From an uncultured Bacteroidota bacterium (GTDB lineage Bacteria > Bacteroidota > Bacteroidia > Flavobacteriales > Flavobacteriaceae), in NCBI GenBank assembly GCA_902518355.1, contig CABYFY010000013.1, forward strand, positions 1-40,908: DNA of 40,908 bases. Direction: 5' to 3'. This document shows positions 9,751 to 17,295 of the stretch, in pieces (within the stretch, counting starts at the first letter, position 1; the number at the start of each line of letters is the position of its first letter). Below the pieces are notes generated by a model. That model was not told the origin of the DNA. It made no database searches and worked only from the letters and a program-made list of their open reading frames with translations. Made by a program: the position numbers and the translations under genes.

Positions 9751-10935
9751 TTAATAATTAAACTCACCAAATTCTGATTTTATTGTAAGTTTTTTTTCAT
9801 CTGAGCCAACCACTTTTCCGATGATTTTAGCGTCAATATTAAAAGAATTTGAAATGCTAATTATTTCGTCTGCAAACTCTGATTCTACATATAATTCCAT
9901 CCTGTGACCACAGTTAAACACCTTGTACATTTCTTGCCAACTTGTATTAGATTCTTTTTGTATCAACCTAAATAAAAAAGGAACATCAAATAACTTGTCC
10001 TTAATGACATGTAAATTATCATTAATGAAATGTAATATCTTTGTTTGAGCACCACCACTACAATGTATTATACCATTTATATTTTTATTCCCAATTGAAT
10101 TGATAATTTTTTTGATTACAGGAGCATAAGTTCTTGTTGGAGATAAAACCAATTTTCCAGCATCAATATCAACTTCAGTGAATTTTTCAGTCAATTTTTT
10201 TGTTCCAGTGTAAACCAATTCTTCAGGGATATCATTATCGTAACTTTCAGGATATTTTTCAGCAAGGATTTTATTAAATACATCATGTCTTGCTGATGTT
10301 AGCCCATTACTACCCATTCCTCCATTATAGTTAGATTCATATTTAGCTTTTCCGTGAGAGGCTAATCCAACAATAACATTTCCTGCAGAAATTTTTGAAT
10401 TGTCAATTACCTCTTCTTTTTTAATTCTGGCTACAACAGTACTATCAACAATTATTGTTCTAACAAGATCACCAACATCAGCAGTCTCACCCCCAGTCAT
10501 ATGAATATTTATATCACATTGTTTAAGTTCATCAACTAATTCTTTAGTGCCATTAATTATAGCAGAAATTACATCACCGGGTATTTTATTCTTATTCCTT
10601 CCGATGGTAGATGAAAGCATTATATTATCGGTGGCACCAACGCATATTAAGTCATCAATATTCATGATTAAAGCGTCCTGAGCAATTCCCTTCCATACAG
10701 AAAGGTCCCCAGTCTCCCTCCAATACATGTATGCTAAAGAACTTTTAGTTCCTGCTCCATCAGCATGCATAACGATACAATGTTCATCACTTCCAGTTAA
10801 ATAATCAGGTACAATTTTGCAGAATGCATTTGGGAAAAGTCCTTTGTCTAAGTTTTTAATTGCATTATGTACATCATCCTTGGAAGCTGACACTCCACGC
10901 TGTAAATATTTATCTGATGTTTTTGAGCTTGACAT
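9751..10935 (-). CDS. purM: phosphoribosylformylglycinamidine cyclo-ligase (AIRS)
   Basis: Makes aminoimidazole ribonucleotide from FGAM and ATP in purine synthesis. The 394 residues are longer than the roughly 345 of E. coli PurM and match the Bacteroidota variant. Recognisable parts are YLQRGVSASK at the N-terminus, HADGAGTKSSLAY (ATP/phosphate site), MNIDDLICVGA and HMTGGETADVGD, with a C-terminal VFNCGHRMELYV segment. First gene of the purM-prfA-pyrF operon. On the minus strand an exact TACTTTTG (10951-10958) lies just upstream, but no TTG is placed at 17-23 nt, so it is only a half-site promoter candidate. Confidence 0.93.
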   Translation of the reverse strand: MSSSKTSDKYLQRGVSASKDDVHNAIKNLDKGLFPNAFCKIVPDYLTGSDEHCIVMHADGAGTKSSLAYMYWRETGDLSVWKGIAQDALIMNIDDLICVGATDNIMLSSTIGRNKNKIPGDVISAIINGTKELVDELKQCDINIHMTGGETADVGDLVRTIIVDSTVVARIKKEEVIDNSKISAGNVIVGLASHGKAKYESNYNGGMGSNGLTSARHDVFNKILAEKYPESYDNDIPEELVYTGTKKLTEKFTEVDIDAGKLVLSPTRTYAPVIKKIINSIGNKNINGIIHCSGGAQTKILHFINDNLHVIKDKLFDVPFLFRLIQKESNTSWQEMYKVFNCGHRMELYVESEFADEIISISNSFNIDAKIIGKVVGSDEKKLTIKSEFGEFNY

Positions 10936-11207
10936 TGATTAATTTGAACACAAAAGTATTAAACAAAACACAAAAAATTTAGTAAGAAGCCGATAAGATT
11001 TTGAAAATAAAAAAAAAGAAAATTACGTTATTAACAATAAATATATAAAATGCTTAAAAATTGTGATTTTCATATGAATAAAACTTAATAATTAAAATGT
11101 TTATAAAAATATTTCAAAATCAAAAAAAAATTCTCAACGATTTTCAAATTTATTGATATATTATGCATTTATTTTAACGCAATAATTAACTATTATATTT
11201 TTTAAAA
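10936..11207. other. 272-nt divergent intergenic region
   Basis: The longest gene-free stretch in the window, between purM (leftward) and glutamine synthetase (rightward). It is extremely AT-rich with several A tracts. I see no hairpin, no dyad longer than expected and no two-element promoter on the plus strand. A 12-codon frame at 11050-11088 has no support. The length relative to neighbouring gaps suggests it carries the regulatory input for glutamine synthetase, but no operator can be pointed out. Confidence 0.5.
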
Positions 11208-12209
11208 ATGAACAAATCGAAACTAGAGTATATTTGGCTTGATGGATTTAAGCCAACTGCTAGCCTTAGAAGTAAGACTAAAATAATAAGCGACTTTGAC
11301 GGAAAACTTGATAGTTGTCCAATGTGGGCATTTGATGGAAGCTCAACTAGACAAGCGGAAGGCGGATCCTCTGACTGTCTACTAAAGCCAGTCTGTATTC
11401 ATCCTGACCCAGTTAGAAGAAATGGGTTTCTTGTAATGTGTGAAGTATTAAATCCCGATGGATCACCTCATGAATCAAATGGAAGAGCAACCATTGATGA
11501 TGATGATGATGATTTTTGGTTTGGATTTGAACAAGAATATTTTCTTTGGAATCCAGAAACAAACCTACCTCTTGGATTTCCAAAAGATCAAACCCCGCAA
11601 GGCCAATTTTATTGTTCCGTTGGTGGGAAAAATACCTTTGGTAGAGAAATAATGGACAGGCATCTTGATATCTGCTTAGACGCAGGAATTAATGTTGAAG
11701 GTACAAACGCAGAAGTTGCGGCTGGTCAATGGGAATTTCAAACCTTTGCAATGGGTGCAGCAAAAGCGGGAGACGAAATGTGGATAGCGAGATACTTGCT
11801 TGAAAGACTTGCTGAAGAATATGGCTTAGCGATTGAATATCACCCAAAACCTTTAGGTGCAACTGATTGGAATGGATCAGGAATGCATGCTAATTTTTCT
11901 AATACGACATTGAGAACATGTGGTTCTAAAGAAACGTATGAGAAAATATGTGAAGCTTTCAGGCCTGTTGTTAATGAACATATTGCGGTATATGGTGCTT
12001 ATAATGATCAAAGATTAACCGGAGATCATGAAACACAATCAATTACCGAATTTAGTTATGGAGTTTCTGATAGAGGTGCATCAATAAGAATTCCGATTAT
12101 GACGGTTGAAAAGGGATATAAGGGATGGCTTGAAGATAGACGTCCAGCATCAAATGCTGACCCTTATAGAGTTGCCGCTAGAATTATTAAGACTGTCAAG
12201 TCAGCTTAA
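11208..12209 (+). CDS. glutamine synthetase, type II (eukaryote-like)
   Basis: Condenses glutamate and ammonium to glutamine at the expense of ATP. At 333 residues it is a short GSII (beta-Grasp plus catalytic domain), not the 470-residue GSI. Key blocks are MWAFDGSST (residues 39-47), the metal-ligand segment FGFEQEYF (105-112), VEGTNAEVAAGQWEFQ, GSGMHANFS and the arginine-rich SDRGASIRIP, followed by an acidic-basic WLEDRRPAS region. Six Asp (97-102) encoded by a GAT run precede the FGFEQEYF block. The gene is monocistronic, with a clear hairpin terminator 21 nt after the stop. Confidence 0.95.
   Translation: MNKSKLEYIWLDGFKPTASLRSKTKIISDFDGKLDSCPMWAFDGSSTRQAEGGSSDCLLKPVCIHPDPVRRNGFLVMCEVLNPDGSPHESNGRATIDDDDDDFWFGFEQEYFLWNPETNLPLGFPKDQTPQGQFYCSVGGKNTFGREIMDRHLDICLDAGINVEGTNAEVAAGQWEFQTFAMGAAKAGDEMWIARYLLERLAEEYGLAIEYHPKPLGATDWNGSGMHANFSNTTLRTCGSKETYEKICEAFRPVVNEHIAVYGAYNDQRLTGDHETQSITEFSYGVSDRGASIRIPIMTVEKGYKGWLEDRRPASNADPYRVAARIIKTVKSA
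11496..11513 (+). repeat. (GAT)6 trinucleotide run in glutamine synthetase
   Basis: Six perfect GAT units encode Asp97-Asp102 immediately before the FWFGFEQEYF active-site block. The run is in frame, so slippage would change loop length by whole residues without breaking the gene. Confidence 0.9.
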
Positions 12210-12229
12210 AAAATCAGTTTAAGATTTTT

Positions 12230-12261
12230 AAAAAAGGGATTATAATAATAGTCCCTTTTTT
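12230..12261. terminator. hairpin terminator after glutamine synthetase
   Basis: A stem of AAAAAGGGA (12231-12239) with TCCCTTTTT (12252-12260) and a 12-nt loop. The A and T tracts on both sides make it look intrinsic in both directions. It ends exactly where the stop codon of the convergent exchanger gene (12261-12263) begins, so it probably also ends leftward transcripts just past that gene. It is one of two convincing intrinsic terminators in the window. Confidence 0.75.
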
Positions 12262-13199
12262 TATTGTACAAATGCTATATAGATAAAGTATAAGTACATT
12301 GAAAACATTATCAAACCCTTAAAACTGGTTAAATAATTTTTTCGTGGGATTATGGCTAGTATAATTACAATTAATGCAAAAATTAACATCCATATAATAT
12401 CTCTTTGAATTATTTCCTCAGCAATTGGAATCTCTTTAATCATTGCTGTTATCCCAAGGACAGATCCGATATTGTAAATATTTGACCCAATTAAGTTTCC
12501 TACAGAGATACCTTCTTCTTTTTTAGCAATTGCCACCAAGGATGCTGCCAATTCGGGAACACTAGTTCCAATGGCAACAATGGTTACTGAAATAACTGCC
12601 TCACTTATACTAATTTGTTTAGCAAGATTTACAGCTCCATCGACAAGAAATTCAGATCCAAAATAAAGATTAATCGATGAGATAATTAACCATACAAAAA
12701 TTTTAAAATTTGACGTTTTTAATAATTCATCGTCGATACTTCCCTTAAAGTCAAGATTATTGGATTTTTTTATAATAGTTAAAGTAAAAAATATTAATAT
12801 CAAGAAAAGGATTAGACCTTCATATTTTTTCAAAACACTGTCTTGTGATATGAAAAACCACATTAGTAAAGAAAAGAAGAACATCCACGGCCAGTCCCTC
12901 TTATAAAAATAATTATCTACCGTGATTTTCCCAAGAATAGAAATAAGCCCTAGAACTAAGCCTATATTTGCGATATTTGAACCAATTACATTGTTTATAG
13001 CAATAGACGGTGAATTATTTAATGCAGCGTTAACACTAACTATTAATTCCGGCAGTGATGTAGCAAAAGAAACAATTGTCATTCCAATAACAAACTTGGA
13101 AATATTAAATTTCAATGATAATGCTACGGATGATCTCACGATAAATTCACCTCCGACGACTAACAAAAGAAAACCTAAAAAAATGAAGATTATATTCAT
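12261..13199 (-). CDS. Na+/Ca2+ exchanger family antiporter
   Basis: A 312-residue inner-membrane protein of the YrbG/CaCA type with two inverted alpha repeats. The first reads GMTIVSFATSLPELIVS...IGSNIANIGLVLG and the second VTIVAIGTSVPELAAS...IGSNIYNIGSVLG. Each has the acidic residue in (S/T)xPE that coordinates the ion and the GSNI(A/Y)NI helix. It probably extrudes calcium in exchange for sodium, which suits a marine habitat, but K+ or other ions cannot be excluded. Its ATG directly follows the TAA of the endonuclease gene, so the two are one transcription unit despite unrelated functions. Confidence 0.92.
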   Translation of the reverse strand: MNIIFIFLGFLLLVVGGEFIVRSSVALSLKFNISKFVIGMTIVSFATSLPELIVSVNAALNNSPSIAINNVIGSNIANIGLVLGLISILGKITVDNYFYKRDWPWMFFFSLLMWFFISQDSVLKKYEGLILFLILIFFTLTIIKKSNNLDFKGSIDDELLKTSNFKIFVWLIISSINLYFGSEFLVDGAVNLAKQISISEAVISVTIVAIGTSVPELAASLVAIAKKEEGISVGNLIGSNIYNIGSVLGITAMIKEIPIAEEIIQRDIIWMLIFALIVIILAIIPRKNYLTSFKGLIMFSMYLYFIYIAFVQ

Positions 13200-14333
13200 T
13201 TATTTGATAATAATTTTAGAATTTATAACCCTATGATTATTTGAAACTTTTAGTAAATAAATACCACTATTTAAGTTCAATTTTAATGAATTTGTGTTGG
13301 TCGCTTCTCTGCCAAATACTTTTTGACCAGTTAATGAAAATATTTCAATTTTTTCATTTTGAAGTTCTTCCGTAAAATTTAAAATACCATTTGATGGATT
13401 TGGAAAAATAATTAAATCTTCATCAAGGTTAACATTGTTAACACTTAAATTTTCGTTCCAACTTTGACCAATATTTTCTCCCCATAAAAAATTAACCAAA
13501 TTTGGGTGATCAATAAATGGATTCCTGTTTTGTTGAAATCCAAAAATTACCTCATTTCGATTGATTTCAAAGTCATCAACTGGATCATCAAAATGCCATT
13601 GAATTAAGGAAGAAAGCTTCCCTAATATAGGGTCATTATTCCCTGGTGTTGTATAATCAACTAATTCTAAATCAAAACTATTGTTATTATGGTCATAACC
13701 AGGGTCATAACGTACAACCATGTAAAATAATATCCTAGCAATATCTCCCTTTACAAAGTCAGATGGCTCCCAACTATCAGAATCAGTTAGACAGTCTGAA
13801 GCCTCAGAGTGCTGACTACCACCATAATCATAATCTTTTGTTCCTCTAGATGAATTAACAGAGCGATCACTTGGCTTTAAATTATGAACATCAGTGTAGG
13901 CATTATCGTCCTCATCTGGAAAACCATGAGATTTTGGCCAAACATGTTCCCTGTTCCAAGAATTATTTTGTGTACCATTTCCGTTTTCATACTGGGAATA
14001 ATTCCCACTGCCATCTCTGTATCCCTTGTCTTGTGATCGACCTGTATACACAAGTATCATATTATCATGATTTTCAGGATCTTGATCTGATAATTGTAAA
14101 ATATTCCATGTATCAGTTGATGATGAAGTATATGGAAAAACTGTATGGTTTGAAATTATTTGATGCAGTGCCTCTTTAAGTTGCTCAGATGATTTACCAT
14201 TAGCCTCTTGGTAATAGTCTTGAGGAATACTTGATTGAACTATACCATACGTTGGATCAAAGGAGGATCCAAAATCTGACTGAGAATAGATGTTTGATAC
14301 GAATGTAACAAATAGTATAATTAAATATCTCAT
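13200..14333 (-). CDS. secreted endonuclease I with T9SS sorting domain
   Basis: A 377-residue exported nuclease. Signal peptide 1-17 (ending IYSQS) is followed by an endonuclease I domain with the catalytic WNREHVWPKSHGF and DVHNLKPSDRSVNSSRG segments (histidine-metal nuclease). The C-terminal 75 residues are a type A sorting domain of the type IX secretion system (FPNPSNGILNF, then FSLTGQKVF and LNSGIYLLKV). It is therefore expected to cross the outer membrane and degrade extracellular DNA for nutrients. It directly abuts the exchanger downstream. A TATCTTTG only 5 nt before its start is too close to be its promoter. Confidence 0.92.
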   Translation of the reverse strand: MRYLIILFVTFVSNIYSQSDFGSSFDPTYGIVQSSIPQDYYQEANGKSSEQLKEALHQIISNHTVFPYTSSSTDTWNILQLSDQDPENHDNMILVYTGRSQDKGYRDGSGNYSQYENGNGTQNNSWNREHVWPKSHGFPDEDDNAYTDVHNLKPSDRSVNSSRGTKDYDYGGSQHSEASDCLTDSDSWEPSDFVKGDIARILFYMVVRYDPGYDHNNNSFDLELVDYTTPGNNDPILGKLSSLIQWHFDDPVDDFEINRNEVIFGFQQNRNPFIDHPNLVNFLWGENIGQSWNENLSVNNVNLDEDLIIFPNPSNGILNFTEELQNEKIEIFSLTGQKVFGREATNTNSLKLNLNSGIYLLKVSNNHRVINSKIIIK

Positions 14334-14441
14334 TGGTCAAAGATAATGCATTTAATAGTTTATTTTTTAAGCCTAATAAAAATTATATTAGACTGATACT
14401 ATTGACAAAATAACTGGCATAGGGTTTGTTCTTAAAATTAT

Positions 14442-14837
14442 ATGAAACTAAAGCACTACACACTTTTAACCGCCATTATTATTTTCTGTTCTTGCGGAAG
14501 CCAAAATAATAACATATCAAAACCCTCAGCAGGTTTATCAATTTCACCTGCAGCAACGACACTTCTGGATGTAATTGTTGGTAAATTTCCTGGCATAAGA
14601 GTTATTGGCGATAATGTAGCTAACGGAAATCCAAAAATATTAATCAGAGGAGGAAGTCTCTCTATTAATAACCAGGCCTATGCAATTTTTGACGTGGATG
14701 GTTCTTTACAAACCGATTTTCCGTCATATATAGATCCTCAACAAGTAAAAAGTATTTCTATATTAAAATCACTTTCCGCTACAAATAGATATGGAGGAAT
14801 CGCTCGTGGTGGTGCAATTATAATTAAACTCAAATGA
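14442..14837 (+). CDS. stand-alone TonB-plug-like lipoprotein
   Basis: A 131-residue lipoprotein (signal to FCSC, Cys18) whose mature part resembles only the plug domain of TonB-dependent receptors: the VIVGKFPGIRV block, an ILIRGG strand, a YAIFDVDG strand, VKSISILKSLSATNRYG and a final GGAIIIKLK. No beta-barrel follows, and the gene is complete, with its TGA inside the ATGA overlap with the SOUL gene. Free plug domains occur in Bacteroidota with no settled role. It could regulate a receptor or bind ligand at the outer membrane. The overlap argues for coupled expression with the heme-binding neighbour. Confidence 0.8.
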   Translation: MKLKHYTLLTAIIIFCSCGSQNNNISKPSAGLSISPAATTLLDVIVGKFPGIRVIGDNVANGNPKILIRGGSLSINNQAYAIFDVDGSLQTDFPSYIDPQQVKSISILKSLSATNRYGGIARGGAIIIKLK

Positions 14838-15376
14838 AATATATTTTATTAACACTATTTATGATTTTAAGTACCACTAAATATGAAACCCAAAAATATG
14901 ATCTGGTTTTTTCTGAAGATGATTTTGAAATAAGATTTTATCATTCTTCTTTAAAGGCAAAAGTTGTTTCTCAAAGAAATGCTAATGGTAACTTTTATAA
15001 GTTGTTTCAATTTATTAGTGGTAACAACTCAAAGGGTGAAAAGATAGCGATGACTACTCCCGTCTACATGAAAAATAACGATAATTCTAATACAATGGAA
15101 TTTGTTATGCCCGCATCATATGATATTGAAACTATCTCAAAACCAAAAGACGAAAATGTTATAATTTACGAGTCAGAAGCAAAACATTTTGCATGCATTA
15201 GATATGGAGGATATTCAAATACTGGAAAGTTTAATATGCATTCAAAAAAGTTAATCGAGAAGTTGTCAGAGTTAAATATTAAGACTGTAGGAGATTTATT
15301 TTATGTTTCTTACAACAGCCCATATAAAGTTTTTAATAGACGAAATGAGGTTATGATTGAAATAGAATACAATTAG
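14834..15376 (+). CDS. SOUL family heme-binding protein
   Basis: A 180-residue SOUL/HBP-type protein. The conserved EKIAMTTPVYM, MEFVMPASY, ACIRYGGYSN and YNSPYKVFNRRNEVMIEI blocks are all present and the length is typical. SOUL proteins bind heme or porphyrin on a hydrophobic surface. The bacterial role is uncertain. A weak N-terminal hydrophobic stretch (residues 1-14) could be a signal. It starts inside the plug lipoprotein stop (ATGA) and its own TAG overlaps the convergent DUF4920 stop by 4 nt. Confidence 0.88.
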   Translation: MKYILLTLFMILSTTKYETQKYDLVFSEDDFEIRFYHSSLKAKVVSQRNANGNFYKLFQFISGNNSKGEKIAMTTPVYMKNNDNSNTMEFVMPASYDIETISKPKDENVIIYESEAKHFACIRYGGYSNTGKFNMHSKKLIEKLSELNIKTVGDLFYVSYNSPYKVFNRRNEVMIEIEYN

Positions 15377-15822
15377 TTATCTCTAATTGCCACAGCATTA
15401 GCAATCATATTAATTTTATATTCAGGAACCGTAATTAGCTCAATTTCTTCTTTTGATTTTTTTGCATCTTCAGCATAGTGTCTTAATCTATCTACTGAAA
15501 TTGTATCTCTGAAAATCTTTCCTGACATCAAAATCTGCTTACCTTCAATTCCTGTTTTAGGAACAAAAAATCCATAATCTTTAAATTTTACGAAAACAGT
15601 ATCTGTATTTACTTTAACATTCATCCAGCATCCCTTTTTGGGACAAACATCTATTATTCGACCTGAAATATTAGTTATCTCAAAATTATCTTCAATGTTT
15701 TCAGAGTAACTTAACTCAATATCAATATCATCTCCATAATTAACATAAGTAATGCTTTTATCACATGAATAACTTGTTAATAAAGTCAAAAAAACTAATA
15801 AAAAATTAAGCTTCATATTCAT
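15373..15822 (-). CDS. DUF4920 lipoprotein
   Basis: A 149-residue lipoprotein (signal ending in SYSC, Cys20) with the DUF4920 hallmark VCPKKGCWMNVK, followed by VFVKFKDYGFFVP and the HYAEDAKKSKEEI helix. The paired cysteines and methionine in CPKKGCWM look like a soft-metal (copper-like) site, which is my inference because the family has no proven function. It is divergent from the SRPBCC gene with only 31 nt between starts. Confidence 0.82.
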   Translation of the reverse strand: MNMKLNFLLVFLTLLTSYSCDKSITYVNYGDDIDIELSYSENIEDNFEITNISGRIIDVCPKKGCWMNVKVNTDTVFVKFKDYGFFVPKTGIEGKQILMSGKIFRDTISVDRLRHYAEDAKKSKEEIELITVPEYKINMIANAVAIRDN

Positions 15823-15853
15823 TATTTTTGATACTCAAATTTATAATATTTAA

Positions 15854-16366
15854 TTGAGAGATTTAAACAATATTAAGGATAAGTGGAAAGTATATTACGA
15901 AGAAAAAATAAACTCCTCGGTAGATTCGCTCTGGGATTTAATTTCATCACCCTCAAATCTTGAGATATTTCATCCGTTTTGCAAATCCAATAAAATTATA
16001 AAATGGCCTGGTGAACATTCAATTGACGAATTAATTTACCTTAACGGACTTACATTTATCAGAAAGTTTAAATCATGGGATAAAAAGAAGGGATATAGTT
16101 TATTAATAGGGGAAAAAGAAAAAGAGCAATCATATGTTGTTTGGGAAATAACAAAAAAGAATGAATCAGTTTATTTGAAAATAACCGTTTACCCTTATTT
16201 CTTACAAAATATGCCTAAAATTATTTCTTTTTTACCTTATAAATTTATTGTTATTCCTGCACTAGAATCCTATTTAAAAAGCGTAATTGGCGGAATAAAT
16301 TATTATTTAAAAACAAAAAAAATAGTACCAAAAAATTATTTTGGAAAACACAAGTGGTTTTCTTGA
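15854..16366 (+). CDS. SRPBCC-fold protein, TTG start
   Basis: A 170-residue protein with the START/SRPBCC (polyketide cyclase-like) pattern: an N-terminal strand (WKVYYEEKINSSVDSLWDLIS), then PSNLEIFHPFCKSN and a long C-terminal helix (ALESYLKSVIGGINYYLKT). This fold binds hydrophobic ligands in a deep cavity, but the ligand is unknown. No ATG occurs before residue 120, so the TTG at 15854 is the likely start. It lies 53 nt before the unknown gene at 16420. Confidence 0.75.
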   Translation: MRDLNNIKDKWKVYYEEKINSSVDSLWDLISSPSNLEIFHPFCKSNKIIKWPGEHSIDELIYLNGLTFIRKFKSWDKKKGYSLLIGEKEKEQSYVVWEITKKNESVYLKITVYPYFLQNMPKIISFLPYKFIVIPALESYLKSVIGGINYYLKTKKIVPKNYFGKHKWFS

Positions 16367-16419
16367 AAATTAGTGTTGTTTGGTATAAATTTTGGTATTG
16401 AGTTATATTTAAAATTATT

Positions 16420-17127
16420 ATGAAAAAAGTAAACCTGTTTGAAGAGTTATTACAAGAAAGAAACAAGCAAATTAGTACTAATGAGCTTACTTCTTTGCTT
16501 AAAAATATTTGGACTAAAGAAGATTCTAAAAAAGAAAGAATAACTCAATCATTAAAGGATACAAACAATGGAAGTTTCAATCAACTCAAATTTGAAGAGA
16601 TGGAAACAAAAAATATTTTTCACAAAGACACCATAAAAAACATATGTGTCAGATATAGGTTAAGGTTCTTAGATTCTAATTTATTCAAAGGTGAATACCC
16701 AAAAAATATTACAAAAATAATAAGTGATATTGAAAAGAAGCATGATACCAACCTCAATAACTTTATGATAATGGCTCCATCGAAACTATTCAAAATTAAA
16801 AGTCCTGATGATCCAATTCTTTTTATTCCCATAGGAAACAACTATTATTACATGATTCACAAATGGGGTGAAGAATTTAATTATCTTAGAAAATTATTAG
16901 TTCTTCCATTCAAAAATATTGACAACCTAACTATATTCTCGGTTTTGGTAAGTGTGTTTTTTGCATTACTTGGAAAGCTGTTTATTCCTAGCCTAACATC
17001 CTCAGAAGTGTTCATCCTATTTTTATTCTTGGTAAAAGGCTTCATATTTATTTTCTTCTATACTTTCTTTTTAACAAGAAAAAATTTCAGTGAAAGTATT
17101 TGGAATAGTAAGTATGATTCTTTTTAA
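16420..17127 (+). CDS. unknown protein with two C-terminal membrane helices
   Basis: A 235-residue protein I do not recognise. Residues 1-165 are hydrophilic and lysine-rich and appear soluble. Two hydrophobic segments follow (about 170-188 and 197-220), then a charged tail. The ATG at 16420 gives a clean N-terminus. It is followed by a hairpin terminator at 17157-17184 shared with the leftward tRNA-Arg. The base composition is like its surroundings, so transfer is not indicated. Confidence 0.7.
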   Translation: MKKVNLFEELLQERNKQISTNELTSLLKNIWTKEDSKKERITQSLKDTNNGSFNQLKFEEMETKNIFHKDTIKNICVRYRLRFLDSNLFKGEYPKNITKIISDIEKKHDTNLNNFMIMAPSKLFKIKSPDDPILFIPIGNNYYYMIHKWGEEFNYLRKLLVLPFKNIDNLTIFSVLVSVFFALLGKLFIPSLTSSEVFILFLFLVKGFIFIFFYTFFLTRKNFSESIWNSKYDSF

Positions 17128-17156
17128 GAATATTTAAGAATTTAGCTCTATCCAAA

Positions 17157-17184
17157 AAAGACCCACTTATAAAAGTGAGTCTTT
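17157..17184. terminator. bidirectional hairpin terminator
   Basis: The stem AAAGAC-CACTT pairs with AAGTG-GTCTTT with a single C/A mismatch and a 4-nt loop (169-172 of the 17 kb block). A and T tracts flank it on both sides. It lies between the stop of the 16420 gene and the 3' end of tRNA-Arg and can serve both. Confidence 0.75.
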
Positions 17185-17191
17185 ACAAATG

Positions 17192-17265
17192 TGACCTCGG
17201 AGGGATTCAAACCCCCAACCTTCTGAGCCGTAATCAGATGCACTATTCAGTTATGCTACGAGGCC
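17192..17265 (-). tRNA. tRNA-Arg (anticodon ACG)
   Basis: A 74-nt cloverleaf on the minus strand. The acceptor GGCCTCG pairs with CGAGGTC, the D stem is GCAT/GTGC, the anticodon stem TCTGA/TCAGA with loop TTACGGC gives anticodon ACG (read as ICG after deamination), and the T stem is GGGGG/CCCTC. CCA is not encoded. The D loop has G18-A19 and the T loop TTTGAAT, so the usual G19-C56 tertiary pair appears as A19-U56. The gene lies 30 nt downstream of the haloperoxidase gene on the same strand. Confidence 0.93.
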
Positions 17266-17276
17266 TTTTTGGCAAG

Positions 17277-17284
17277 CAAATTTA
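17277..17284 (-). promoter_or_regulatory. candidate -7 element for tRNA-Arg
   Basis: An exact TAAATTTG on the minus strand, ending 11 nt before the tRNA 5' end. It fits the Bacteroidota -7 consensus TAnnTTTG, but no TTG lies 17-23 nt upstream (only TTA). It could allow the tRNA to be made independently of the haloperoxidase operon. Confidence 0.3.
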
Positions 17285-17295
17285 ATAAACAAAAA

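Noticed and set aside
11050-11088. 12-codon leader frame before glutamine synthetase
   Set aside because: No repeated control codon, no attenuator hairpin, and such frames are expected by chance in AT-rich DNA.
14338-14345. Exact TATCTTTG as promoter of the endonuclease gene
   Set aside because: It ends 5 nt before the start codon, has no TTG partner, and the signal peptide requires that start.
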